A stretch of 64,000 nt of DNA, taken from positions 3,600,501-3,664,500 of the forward strand of contig NZ_VOQR01000001.1 of NCBI RefSeq assembly GCF_007995065.1, given 5' to 3'. Position numbers and translations under genes: made by a program. This DNA is from Sphingomonas ginsenosidivorax (GTDB taxonomy: Bacteria; Pseudomonadota; Alphaproteobacteria; Sphingomonadales; Sphingomonadaceae). This document shows positions 25,159 to 33,689 of the stretch, piece by piece. The notes beneath the pieces were generated by a model that had not been told where the DNA came from, did not search any database, and saw only the letters and a list, made by a program, of their open reading frames with translations. Within the stretch, counting starts at the first letter, position 1. Each line of letters starts with the position of its first letter.

Positions 25159-26325
25159 CTACGCCGTCACGATCTCCGGCAAAATCGCGTCGAGCAGCAG
25201 CGCGCCGGCTTCGGTGACGCGCAGGCGGCCGGGGGTGCGCGCGATCAGGCCCAGCGCTTCGAGTCGCGCGACCGCCGCGAGGTCGACCGGCACGACTCCG
25301 CCGTTCAAGCGCGTGATGCGGTCGAGGTCGACGCCTTCGGTCAGGCGCAGGCCCATCAGCAGCGCCTCGGTGGCGCGCGTCGACGGGGTCAGCGGGTCCT
25401 CGAGCTCGAGCCCGTGGCCGTTGCGCTCGACCGCGCCCAGCCAGTTTTCGGGCTTCTTCCGCCGCACGGTCGCGAGGCCGCCGCGCCGGCCATGCGCGCC
25501 GGGGCCGATGCCGGCATAATCCTGGTAGCGCCAGTAGGCGAGATTGTGGCGGCTCTCGGCGCCGGGCCGCGCGTGGTTCGAGGTCTCGTAGGCGGGGAGC
25601 CCCGCGGCGGCGGCGTCGGCGCGCGTCGCCTCGAACAGGTCGGCGGCGCTGTCGCCGTCGGGGATGGTGATCCGCCCTGCGAGCGCCTCGGTCGCGAAGC
25701 GCGTGCCGGGTTCGATCGTGAGCTGGTAGAGCGAGAGATGCTCGGTCCCGAACGACAGCGCGCGGGCGAGTTGCGCGCGCCAGTCGGCGAGGCGTTGGCC
25801 GGGGAGCGCGTAGATCAGGTCGAAGCTGACGCGCGGGAACACGCTCTGCGCGACCGCGAGCGCGGCCTGGCCTTCGTTGACGTCGTGCGCGCGACCGAGG
25901 AACGCGAGCGCCTCGTCGTCGAGCGATTGCAGCCCGAGCGACACGCGGTTAACCCCGGCGCGCGCGAGATCGGCGAAGCGCGCGGCCTCGACCGAGGAGG
26001 GGTTGGCCTCCAGCGTGATCTCGATGCCATCGGCGAACCCCCAGGCCTTCTCCGCCGCGTCGAGGATCGCCGCGACCGTCTCGGGCGGCATCAGCGAAGG
26101 CGTGCCGCCGCCGAAGAAGATCGACTGGAGTTTCCGCCCGGGCAGCACGGCCGCCTCGTGCGCGAGGTCGGCGAGCAGCGCGGTGCGCCACGCGGCCTGG
26201 TCGACCTGTTCGCGGACATGGCTGTTGAAGTCGCAATAGGGGCATTTCGACACGCAGAACGGCCAATGGACGTAGAGCGCCAGATCTGCGGCGGGGTCTG
26301 GGCTTGGTGTTTGGGCGGGGAGCAT
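25159..26325 (-). CDS. hemW: Heme chaperone HemW (radical SAM)
   Basis: 388 residues from ATG 26325, with ATG 26337 as alternative. The radical-SAM cluster motif is Cys24-x3-Cys28-x2-Cys31 (WPFCVSKCPYCDF). The extra HemW residue pattern CDFNSH and the C-terminal HemN domain (TRATEALLMGLRLTEGVD) are present. HemW inserts heme into respiratory enzymes and is distinct from the oxygen-independent coproporphyrinogen oxidase HemN. rdgB and rph, its usual neighbours, follow after one inserted gene. Confidence 0.92.
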   Translation of the reverse strand: MLPAQTPSPDPAADLALYVHWPFCVSKCPYCDFNSHVREQVDQAAWRTALLADLAHEAAVLPGRKLQSIFFGGGTPSLMPPETVAAILDAAEKAWGFADGIEITLEANPSSVEAARFADLARAGVNRVSLGLQSLDDEALAFLGRAHDVNEGQAALAVAQSVFPRVSFDLIYALPGQRLADWRAQLARALSFGTEHLSLYQLTIEPGTRFATEALAGRITIPDGDSAADLFEATRADAAAAGLPAYETSNHARPGAESRHNLAYWRYQDYAGIGPGAHGRRGGLATVRRKKPENWLGAVERNGHGLELEDPLTPSTRATEALLMGLRLTEGVDLDRITRLNGGVVPVDLAAVARLEALGLIARTPGRLRVTEAGALLLDAILPEIVTA

Positions 26326-26365
26326 TATCTCGCGCATATGGTCGCGGTGGCCGGCGGAGGGAAGC

Positions 26366-26914
26366 GTGAAGGCTCTGGGACTGGCGATGGCGCTCTTGCT
26401 GGCCGGCTGTGCGCAGGGGCCCGAGCGCGTGGTCGAGCGCGCCGCGACCGACGTGCCCGCGCCGCGCGGGGCGGGATTGCTCAAGGCGGCGATGATGAAC
26501 GGCCACAACGCTGCGCGCGCTGCGGCGGGTGTCGCGCCGCTCGCCTGGAGCGACACGCTGGCGGCGAGTGCCGCGCGCTACGCCGAGACGATGGCGCGGA
26601 CCGGGCGGTTCGAACATGCGGTGCAGCCGATGGGGCCGGGTCGCGAGGGCGAGAACCTCTGGACCGGCACGCGCTACGCCTATGCCTATTCCGAGATGAT
26701 CGGGCACTGGCTCGCCGAGCGGAAGGACTTCGTGGACGGCGTCACGCCCGCGTTCAGCCGAACGGGGAAGTGGGAGGACGTCGCGCACTATACGCAGATC
26801 GTTTGGCGGGACTCGACGCAGGTCGGGTGCGCGATGGCGAGCAGCCGGGGCGAGGATTATCTGGTGTGCCGCTATGCGCCGCCGGGGAATGTCGTGGGTG
26901 AGCGGGTGTATTGA
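26366..26914 (+). CDS. CAP/SCP-domain lipoprotein
   Basis: 182 residues from GTG 26366, with GGCGGAGGGA about 5 nt upstream. A lipobox LLAGC gives lipidated Cys15. The CAP (SCP/PR1) domain follows: MNGHNAARAAAGVAPLAW, GENLW, then WEDVAHYTQIVWRDSTQVGCAMA and the final YLVCRY. Bacterial CAP proteins are secreted and of mostly unknown function; some bind lipids or peptidoglycan. It lies between hemW and rdgB in the opposite direction, probably an insertion into an older rph-rdgB-hemW order. Confidence 0.88.
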   Translation: MKALGLAMALLLAGCAQGPERVVERAATDVPAPRGAGLLKAAMMNGHNAARAAAGVAPLAWSDTLAASAARYAETMARTGRFEHAVQPMGPGREGENLWTGTRYAYAYSEMIGHWLAERKDFVDGVTPAFSRTGKWEDVAHYTQIVWRDSTQVGCAMASSRGEDYLVCRYAPPGNVVGERVY

Positions 26915-26943
26915 GGGCGCGAAGATTTGGGCCCACCCCTTAT

Positions 26944-27025
26944 CGTCATGCCAGCGAAGGCTGGCATCTCCCGGTTCAGGCCGGGTGGCCGGTAACGGGA
27001 GACCCCAGCCTTCGCTGGGGTGACG
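26944..27025. repeat. Palindromic pair element, CAGCGAAGGCTGG family
   Basis: CGTCATGCCAGCGAAGGCTG and CAGCCTTCGCTGGGGTGACG flank a spacer of about 35 bp between convergent genes. It is almost identical in its arms to the copies at 25054 and 48878. Confidence 0.85.
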
Positions 27026-27050
27026 GGGGAGCGGGGCGGGCGCCCCGGCT

Positions 27051-27686
27051 TTAAAAGACCGCAGCCTCCATCAGCTTGAACGCTGCGTTGCGGTGGCTGA
27101 TCGCGTTCTTGGTCTCGTGCGGCAGTTCGGCATAGGTCTGGTCGTGGCCGAGCGGCTGGAAGACAGGGTCGTAGCCGAATCCGACGGTCCCGCGCGGCGG
27201 CCACACCAGCGTCCCGTCGGCGCGGCCTTCGAACCATTCGACATGGCCGTCGGGCCAGGCGAGCGCGAGCACGCTGACGAAATGCGCAGCTCGGCTGACG
27301 TCGAGGCCCTTGGCCTGGACTGCGTCCTCGACTTTCTGCATCGCCAGGTTCCAGTCGCGGCCGGTCGGCGTTTCCGCCCAGTCCGCGGTGTAGACGCCTG
27401 GATCGCCGCCCAGCGCATCGACGCACAGCCCGCTGTCGTCGGCGAGCGCGGGGTAGCCCGACAGGTCGGCGGCGGCGCGCGCCTTCAGTTCGGCATTGGC
27501 GAAGAAGGTCGTGCCGGTCTCGGCGGGCTCGGGCAGGTCGAGCTCGGCGGCCGAGACGACGTCGAGGCCGCGGCCCTCGAGCAGCGCTGCGATCTCGCGG
27601 ACCTTGCCTTTGTTGTGGCTGGCGATGACGAGCTTGCCGGGGGCGAGCTTGCGGATCGCCTGGGGGATGTCGCCTTCGCCGCTCAT
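27051..27686 (-). CDS. rdgB: Non-canonical purine NTP pyrophosphatase RdgB/HAM1
   Basis: 211 residues. Motifs: [14 protein letters not shown] near residue 19, [26 protein letters not shown] with the catalytic aspartate, and the C-terminal [10 protein letters not shown] and ISHRNAAF. The enzyme removes dITP, XTP and similar nucleotides from the pool. Its ATG overlaps the rph stop. Confidence 0.95.
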   Translation of the reverse strand: MSGEGDIPQAIRKLAPGKLVIASHNKGKVREIAALLEGRGLDVVSAAELDLPEPAETGTTFFANAELKARAAADLSGYPALADDSGLCVDALGGDPGVYTADWAETPTGRDWNLAMQKVEDAVQAKGLDVSRAAHFVSVLALAWPDGHVEWFEGRADGTLVWPPRGTVGFGYDPVFQPLGHDQTYAELPHETKNAISHRNAAFKLMEAAVF

Positions 27687-28399
27687 GCCTTCACGGCCTT
27701 GTCCTGCGCGGCGAAGATGTCGCTGCAGCCGATGCGCGCGAGGCGGAGCAGGCGGAGCAAGGCCTCCTCGTCATAGGTCGCGCCCTCGGCGGTCGCCTGC
27801 GCCTCGGCGATGTTGCCGTTTTCGAGCAGGACAAAGTTCGCATCCGCATCCGCATTCGAATCCTCGATATAGTCGAGGTCGAGTACGGGCGTGCCCTGAT
27901 GGATGCCGCAGCTGATCGCCGCGACCTTCTGCGTCAGCGGGTCGGCGGTGAGCTTGCCGCTCGCGAGCAGCCCGTCGATCGCGAGCCGCAGCGCGACCCA
28001 GCCACCCGAGATCGATGCGGTGCGGGTGCCGCCATCGGCCTGGATCACGTCGCAGTCGATCACGATCTGGCGCTCGCCGAGCAGCTTCAGGTCGGTGACG
28101 GCGCGCAAGCTGCGGCCGATCAGCCGCTGGATTTCCTGCGTGCGGCCCGACTGCTTGCCCTTGGCGGCCTCGCGGTTGTTGCGCGTGTTGGTGGCGCGCG
28201 GGAGCATGCCGTATTCGGCGGTGACCCAGCCCTCGCCCTTGCCGCGCATGAACGGCGGGACCTTTTCCTCGACGCTGGCGGTGACCAGCACCTTGGTGTC
28301 GCCGAAGCCGATCAGCACGGAGCCCTCGGCATGTTTGGTGAAGCGGGGCTCGATCGTGATGGTGCGCATCTGGTCTGGAGCGCGGCCGGATGGGCGCAT
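27683..28399 (-). CDS. rph: Ribonuclease PH
   Basis: 238 residues, full length. Typical segments are [65 protein letters not shown] and [18 protein letters not shown]. RNase PH phosphorolytically trims tRNA 3' ends. It is translationally coupled to rdgB (ATGA) and divergent from hrcA. Confidence 0.96.
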   Translation of the reverse strand: MRPSGRAPDQMRTITIEPRFTKHAEGSVLIGFGDTKVLVTASVEEKVPPFMRGKGEGWVTAEYGMLPRATNTRNNREAAKGKQSGRTQEIQRLIGRSLRAVTDLKLLGERQIVIDCDVIQADGGTRTASISGGWVALRLAIDGLLASGKLTADPLTQKVAAISCGIHQGTPVLDLDYIEDSNADADANFVLLENGNIAEAQATAEGATYDEEALLRLLRLARIGCSDIFAAQDKAVKA

Positions 28400-28476
28400 G
28401 GTCGGTATCCTAACGGGAGTGAGTGATTACCCGCTGCCTAGCCTTTCGTTTGGTCGCTCGCCAGCCCAACCACCCC

Positions 28477-28559
28477 CGTCATCCTGACGAAAGTCAGGAT
28501 CCAGGGTAACCGGGTGCGGTCCTGCATGGCTCTGGATCCTGACTTTCGTCAGGATGACG
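28477..28559. repeat. Palindromic pair element, GTCATCCTGACGAAAGTCAGGATCC family
   Basis: CGTCATCCTGACGAAAGTCA and its reverse complement ending at 28559 flank a 30-bp spacer. Unusually for this superfamily it lies between two divergent genes, rph and hrcA. Confidence 0.85.
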
Positions 28560-28617
28560 GCAGGCGCGGGGTGGATCCGCATTCGGATTACCTCTTTTTG
28601 CGGTGGTCGATCCGCCC

Positions 28618-28623
28618 TAGATC
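28618..28623 (+). promoter_or_regulatory. -10-like box of hrcA, leaderless spacing
   Basis: TAGATC lies exactly 6 nt before the hrcA ATG. No convincing -35 or Shine-Dalgarno sequence is seen, and no CIRCE element was found upstream. Confidence 0.35.
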
Positions 28624-28629
28624 AGAGTC

Positions 28630-29670
28630 ATGGCCCCGCCCGTCACCGAACTGACCGACCGCGCGCGCGACATTTTCCGTGCGGTCGTCGACAGCTATCT
28701 CGTGAGCGGGACGCCGGTGGGATCGAAGACGATCGCGCAGCTCGCCGGATTGAGCCTGTCGCCCGCGTCGATCCGCGGGGTGATGGGCGAGCTCGAGGGG
28801 CTGGGGCTGCTCGCGTCCCCGCATACCAGCGCGGGGCGGATGCCGACCGACCGGGGGCTGCGGCTGTTCGTCGACGGGATGATGCAGGCGATGGAGCCCT
28901 CGATCGAGGAGCGCCAGACGATCGAGGCGCGCGCCGGGGTCGGTGGCCCGGTCGAGGAAGCGCTCGCCGCGACGACGCTGGCGCTGTCGGGACTGTCGGC
29001 GTGTGCGGGGCTGGTGATGGTGCCCAAGCGCGAATCGACGCTGCGGCAGCTGGCGTTCGTGCCGCTATCGGCGCAGCAGGCGCTGGCGGTGCTGGTCAGC
29101 GAGGACGGGTCGGTCGAGAACCGCGTGATCGACCTGCCGCCGGGCATGAGCCCGTCCGCACTGGTCGAGGCGGGCAATTACATGACCGCCACGCTGGGCG
29201 GGCTGACGCTGGCCGAGGCGCGCGGGCGGATCGAGCGCGAGCTGGCGGACGGGCGCGCGGTGATCGACGGGGTCGCGCGCACACTGATCGAGCGTGGCCT
29301 CGCGGTATGGAGCGAGGATGCGAACCGGCGGCCGGTGCTGATCGTGCGCGGGCAGGGCCGGCTGATCGATGCAGCGGCGGCGGCCGATCTCGACCGAGTC
29401 CGCGACCTGCTCGACGACCTCGAGGGCAAGCAGGAAGTGGCGTCGCTGCTCGACAGCGCGCGGGCGGGCGACGCGACCCGGATATTCATCGGCGCGGAGA
29501 CGAAATTGTTCGCGCTTTCAGGGTCTTCGGTGATCGCCCGGCCGTTTCGCGGGCTCGATGGGCGGGTGGTCGGCGTGGTGGGGGTGATCGGCCCCACGCG
29601 GTTGAACTATGCGCGCGTCGTGCCCATGGTGGATTTCACGGCTGCAACGCTCGCCCGGTTGATGGGTTGA
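28630..29670 (+). CDS. hrcA: Heat-inducible transcription repressor HrcA
   Basis: 346 residues. The N-terminal winged helix (ARDIFRAVVDSYLVSGTPVGSKTIAQ, then LSPASIRGVMGELEGLGLLASPHTSAGRMPT) is classic HrcA. The C-terminal part contains the insert domain and FRGLDGRVVGVVGVIGPTRLNYARVVPMVDFTA. HrcA represses groESL-type operons through CIRCE, with GroEL assisting its folding. No CIRCE palindrome was noticed in this window, so its targets lie elsewhere. grpE follows 25 bp downstream. Confidence 0.95.
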   Translation: MAPPVTELTDRARDIFRAVVDSYLVSGTPVGSKTIAQLAGLSLSPASIRGVMGELEGLGLLASPHTSAGRMPTDRGLRLFVDGMMQAMEPSIEERQTIEARAGVGGPVEEALAATTLALSGLSACAGLVMVPKRESTLRQLAFVPLSAQQALAVLVSEDGSVENRVIDLPPGMSPSALVEAGNYMTATLGGLTLAEARGRIERELADGRAVIDGVARTLIERGLAVWSEDANRRPVLIVRGQGRLIDAAAAADLDRVRDLLDDLEGKQEVASLLDSARAGDATRIFIGAETKLFALSGSSVIARPFRGLDGRVVGVVGVIGPTRLNYARVVPMVDFTAATLARLMG

Positions 29671-29695
29671 GCGGGCCACTATTACAGGGACTGAC

Positions 29696-30235
29696 ATGAC
29701 CGATACCGACCAGAACGCACCGGCCGACCTGCGCGAAGAGACCGCCGACGCCGCGCCCGAAGTCGCCGAGCAGGATCGCACCGTCGAGCTGGAGAACCAG
29801 CTCGCCGAGGCCAAGCAGAACGTCCTCTACGCACAGGCCGAGGTGCAGAACGTCCGCCGCCGCGCCGAGAAGGAAGCGCAGGACGCGCGCGCCTATGCCG
29901 CGACCGCGTTCGCCCGCGACATCCTGTCGGTCGCCGACAACCTCGCCCGCGGGCTGTCCGCGATTCCCGCCGAGCTGCGCGACGACGAGAAGATGAAGGG
30001 CCTCGTGACCGGCCTCGAGGCGACCGGCCGCGAGCTCGACAGCGTGTTCCAGCGCCACGGCCTGACCAAGATCGCGGCGATGGGCGAGATGCTCGACCCC
30101 AACAAGCACCAGGCGATGCTCGAAATGCCGAGCGACCAGCCGCCGGGCACCATCGTCCAGGAGATGCAGACCGGGTACATGATCAAGGACCGGCTGCTTC
30201 GGCCGGCGCTCGTGGCGGTCGCCAAGGCGGGGTGA
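29696..30235 (+). CDS. grpE: Nucleotide exchange factor GrpE
   Basis: 179 residues. The long N-terminal coiled coil (VELENQLAEAKQNVLYAQAEVQNVRRR) is followed by the family signature QRHGLTKIAAMGEMLDPNKHQAM and a C-terminal beta domain ending KDRLLRPALVAVAKAG. GrpE releases ADP from DnaK. It forms an hrcA-grpE pair, while dnaK-dnaJ lie 3.5 kb further on. Confidence 0.96.
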   Translation: MTDTDQNAPADLREETADAAPEVAEQDRTVELENQLAEAKQNVLYAQAEVQNVRRRAEKEAQDARAYAATAFARDILSVADNLARGLSAIPAELRDDEKMKGLVTGLEATGRELDSVFQRHGLTKIAAMGEMLDPNKHQAMLEMPSDQPPGTIVQEMQTGYMIKDRLLRPALVAVAKAG

Positions 30236-30250
30236 GCGGAGGTCGGGGCG

Positions 30251-30808
30251 ATGACACCCTATCGCCCCGAATTCGAGACGGCGCTCCGCGTATTTGCGCG
30301 TGCGAGTAAATTGCTGATTGCGCAGGGGTATGAGGCGCCAATCCTCGTCGGTGGCGCGGCGGTTGAAATCTTTACCGCGAGCGCCATCGCCACGGGCGAT
30401 TTCGATGTCGTCACCGCTCGTCAGGGGGCGTTTGAAGCGGCGTTGCGCAGCCTGGGTTTTGTGAAACCTTCGGGTCCCGGCATGGCGACACGGGGCTGGG
30501 TTCATCCCGATCTGATGCTTTCATTCGAGGTCGTGTCGACGCGGCTGCTCGATGGTCTGGCGGACCGCAAACGCGTGCTGGTCCTCGATTTCGGAACGGA
30601 GGGCACCGCTTCGATCATCTCGGTCGAGGACATGATCGCCGATCGCATGGGGCAGTTTGCTTCGGGCACCGCCCCGGAAATGCGCGGCCAGGCGAGGGCA
30701 ATGCTGGTTCTTCACACGGATATCGATAGGGCGTATCTCGCGCACCGAATTATCGAGGAAACCGCTGGTGACTATCGAATCGAAGATGTCGAAGGCGATC
30801 CCCTTTGA
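30251..30808 (+). CDS. Nucleotidyltransferase-like protein, possible toxin-type module
   Basis: 185 residues from ATG 30251 with GGAGG 8 nt upstream. LVGGAAVEIFTASAIATGDFDVV (GG at 34-35, Asp50 and Asp52) matches the GG-x-D-x-D core of the minimal nucleotidyltransferase/AbiEii-like superfamily. A third acidic residue is expected in LSFEVV or ISVEDM. Codon use (ATT, AAA, TTT) looks less GC-biased than in grpE. The following small frame overlaps it by 41 bp, which resembles a two-gene toxin-antitoxin arrangement. Target and activity are unknown. Confidence 0.7.
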   Translation: MTPYRPEFETALRVFARASKLLIAQGYEAPILVGGAAVEIFTASAIATGDFDVVTARQGAFEAALRSLGFVKPSGPGMATRGWVHPDLMLSFEVVSTRLLDGLADRKRVLVLDFGTEGTASIISVEDMIADRMGQFASGTAPEMRGQARAMLVLHTDIDRAYLAHRIIEETAGDYRIEDVEGDPL

Positions 30809-30937
30809 GATTTTTGCCGCCGACATGGCGCAGCGCAAGGCTGCGGCAGGTGACCTCGTCGTGCCACGCAACGCTGGCAACCGCCGCACGCCCAGCAAGC
30901 GCGCGCTGCTGAAGGCGATCGCGGATCTGGGTGGCAC

Positions 30938-30944
<7 letters not shown>
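30768..30944 (+). CDS. Small basic protein paired with the nucleotidyltransferase-like gene
   Basis: 58 residues from GTG 30768 (GAGGAA upstream) or 52 from ATG 30786. The sequence is basic and helical, with FEIFAADMAQRKAAAGDLVV and a C-terminal RRTPSKRALLKAIADLGG that resembles a short DNA-contacting helix. It overlaps the gene before it by 41 bp and the threonine synthase start after it by 7 bp, so translation of all three is likely coupled. I do not recognise the family. An antitoxin or accessory role is inferred only from the arrangement. Confidence 0.55.
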
Positions 30945-32164
<1,220 letters not shown>

Positions 32165-32178
32165 TCCGGCGGATCCGC

Positions 32179-32220
32179 GCCGATGCGGCAGGCTTCGGGC
32201 CGCCGCATCGGCGGTTGTAT
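32179..32220 (+). terminator. Hairpin after the threonine synthase gene
   Basis: A perfect 11-bp stem (32179-32189 with 32202-32212) with a 12-nt loop is followed by GGTTGTAT. The T run is poor, so efficiency is uncertain. Confidence 0.5.
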
Positions 32221-32271
32221 GTGATCGCCATTGCCTGCAACGGGACGCCCTTATTTACAAAAAGGGTTCTC

Positions 32272-32511
32272 ATGCAAAAACTACTCCAGGTCGTTTGCGT
32301 CGTTCTCGTCGCCGCCGTCGTGATGTTCGGCGGGCGGTGGTACATGTACGTCGCGCGCGGCGAGAGCCCCTATGACGAGGTCGGGATCGCGCTGAACGGC
32401 TATGCGCCGGCGCCGATGCGGGCCTGGGGCTGCCACACAATGCAGGCGCGCTTCCCGGGTCAGCTGCCGCCTTATGGCTGCAGTGGTGCGGATGGGCGCC
32501 GCTGGATCTGA
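32272..32511 (+). CDS. Small single-pass membrane protein
   Basis: 79 residues from ATG 32272, with AAAGGG 7 nt upstream. Residues 3-21 (KLLQVVCVVLVAAVVMFGG) form one transmembrane or signal-anchor helix. The remainder contains two cysteines (WGCHTM and PPYGCSG) that could form a disulfide in the periplasm. The pattern GYAPAPMRAWGCHTMQARFP is reminiscent of small sphingomonad proteins without known role. Confidence 0.6.
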   Translation: MQKLLQVVCVVLVAAVVMFGGRWYMYVARGESPYDEVGIALNGYAPAPMRAWGCHTMQARFPGQLPPYGCSGADGRRWI

Positions 32512-32520
32512 TCGCTTCCT

Positions 32521-32601
32521 CGTCATCCTGACGTTCGTCAGGATCCAGAGTTCCGCGCGCGCCGTTCGTGGCTCTGGATCCTGACTTTCGTCAGGATGAC
32601 G
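32521..32601. repeat. Palindromic pair element, GTCATCCTGACGAAAGTCAGGATCC family
   Basis: Near twin of the element at 28477. Arms begin CGTCATCCTGACG and end CAGGATGACG. The right arm encodes the last residues and stop codon of the convergent metallopeptidase-like gene. Confidence 0.85.
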
Positions 32602-33058
32602 GAGATGGGGGCCTGAACGGCAGCAGCGTCTCGTACTGCGCCAGCGGCGGCGCGCCGGGCACCTTCGCCCCCTTCCGCAACAGGAAGGCGTGGCGGACGA
32701 TCTCGCCCTGCTGCTCGATACCGTAGCGCTTGAGCGTCAGTCCCGGCCGCAGCGCATAGTCGTAGCGACACCAGGGATGGCGGACGAGCGGCAGGCAGAT
32801 CCCGCGCTGGTGCTGCCAGATGTGCACCATCTCGTGGATGAACAGCCCCTGCTGGTCGAGATGCGCATGCGCGAAATCGTCGCACCACAGATCGCCCTTG
32901 GGGTGGAAATGGATGCAGCCGCGCGGGGCCATCACCGTGTCGCGCGGCTGGAAGAACGCCCATTTGCGGCGCGCCAGGCCGACCTGCGCGTAATCGATCG
33001 CATCGCCGAAGACCGAGGCGGCGAGCGCGGTCTCGCCATCAGTCAGGCCGCGCTTCAC
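32591..33058 (-). CDS. Metallopeptidase-like 'vgr-related' protein
   Basis: 155 residues from GTG 33058. A zinc-peptidase-like HEMVHIWQHQ motif lies at residues 75-84, preceded by CIHFHPKGDLWCDDFAHAHLD. This resembles DUF4157-type or Vgr-associated proteins often seen near secretion effectors, but no type VI genes occur here. The C-terminal PPSPSS is encoded by an intergenic repeat, so the true C-terminus may have been altered by repeat insertion. Function unknown. Confidence 0.72.
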   Translation of the reverse strand: MKRGLTDGETALAASVFGDAIDYAQVGLARRKWAFFQPRDTVMAPRGCIHFHPKGDLWCDDFAHAHLDQQGLFIHEMVHIWQHQRGICLPLVRHPWCRYDYALRPGLTLKRYGIEQQGEIVRHAFLLRKGAKVPGAPPLAQYETLLPFRPPSPSS

Positions 33059-33099
33059 TGGCCGTCCGTCACTGGCCGCACGTCACTGGCCGCCCGGAT
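33058..33099. repeat. Triplicated 14-bp unit at a gene junction
   Basis: On the minus strand GGCCAGTGA occurs three times at 14-bp spacing. The first copy contains the stop of the copper chaperone gene and the third contains the GTG start of the metallopeptidase-like gene. Confidence 0.75.
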
Positions 33100-33529
33100 C
33101 GCCCGCCGCGATCACATCCGCATTGTGCAGGATGCGCGTGCCGTCCGCGAACGCGAAGGTGAAGTCGATCTTGCGGCCGCGCGCGATCCCCGGGTTCACG
33201 TCGAACAGCATGACGTGCCGGCCACCGGGCTTGAACGCGACGTCGGTGTTCGCCGGGATCTCGACGCGCTGCAGCGGCGCCATCTGCGCCATGCCGCCCT
33301 TGGTCATCGTCTCGTGCATCTCGGACTTGATCGCGACGTCGGTGGTCACCGAGATCAGCGTCGCGGGGGCGGGGCCGCCATGGACCGTGAAATACGCCGC
33401 CGCAGGGCGTCCGGGCACCGCGGCAAGGCGGACCCAGGCATGGTCGACCGCCAGCTCGGCGGGCTGCTCGCACGCGGTGAGCAGGCTCGCGAGCCCGCCC
33501 ATCAGTCCCAGTGCCAGAACGCTACGCAT
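33083..33529 (-). CDS. PCu(A)C periplasmic copper chaperone lipoprotein
   Basis: 148 residues. A lipobox LLTAC gives lipidated Cys20. The copper motif H-x10-M-x21-H-x-M is complete: His72, Met83, His105, Met107. These chaperones deliver Cu(I) to the CuA or CuB site of cytochrome oxidases, often with a Sco protein, which is not present here. The Met-rich HETMTKGGMAQMAP segment fits metal binding. Confidence 0.92.
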   Translation of the reverse strand: MRSVLALGLMGGLASLLTACEQPAELAVDHAWVRLAAVPGRPAAAYFTVHGGPAPATLISVTTDVAIKSEMHETMTKGGMAQMAPLQRVEIPANTDVAFKPGGRHVMLFDVNPGIARGRKIDFTFAFADGTRILHNADVIAAGDPGGQ

Positions 33530-33575
33530 AATCAGCTCCGCATTAGCCTCTTGCGTTCCTTACGTGCGGTACAAT

Positions 33576-33603
33576 CTTGCGACAAGCGCGGGCCCACCTA
33601 TAT
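33576..33603 (+). promoter_or_regulatory. Sigma-32 (RpoH) promoter of dnaKJ
   Basis: CTTG (33576-33579), 17 bp, CCTATAT (33597-33603) fits the alphaproteobacterial heat-shock consensus CTTG-N17-CYTATNT exactly. Predicted transcription starts about 80 nt before the dnaK ATG. Confidence 0.85.
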
Positions 33604-33617
33604 CGCGCCCATCATCC

Positions 33618-33661
33618 AATTGGTTCCACCGCCGTAACGGGGTGGGACCGGTTATTTTTTT
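33618..33661 (+). promoter_or_regulatory. Terminator-like hairpin in the dnaK leader
   Basis: GGTTCCACC (33622-33630) pairs with GGTGGGACC (33641-33649); the stem extends outward through G-U and A-U pairs to about 33618/33653. A run of seven T (33655-33661) follows, 28 bp before dnaK. It could attenuate transcription, act as an RNA thermometer, or terminate read-through from upstream. Confidence 0.55.
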
Positions 33662-33689
33662 ATCGTTTGTGAGGGGCTAGTTAGAACTC

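Noticed and set aside
28400..28629. CIRCE operator upstream of hrcA
   Set aside because: I looked for TTAGCACTC-N9-GAGTGCTAA or close variants and did not see one here or before dnaK.
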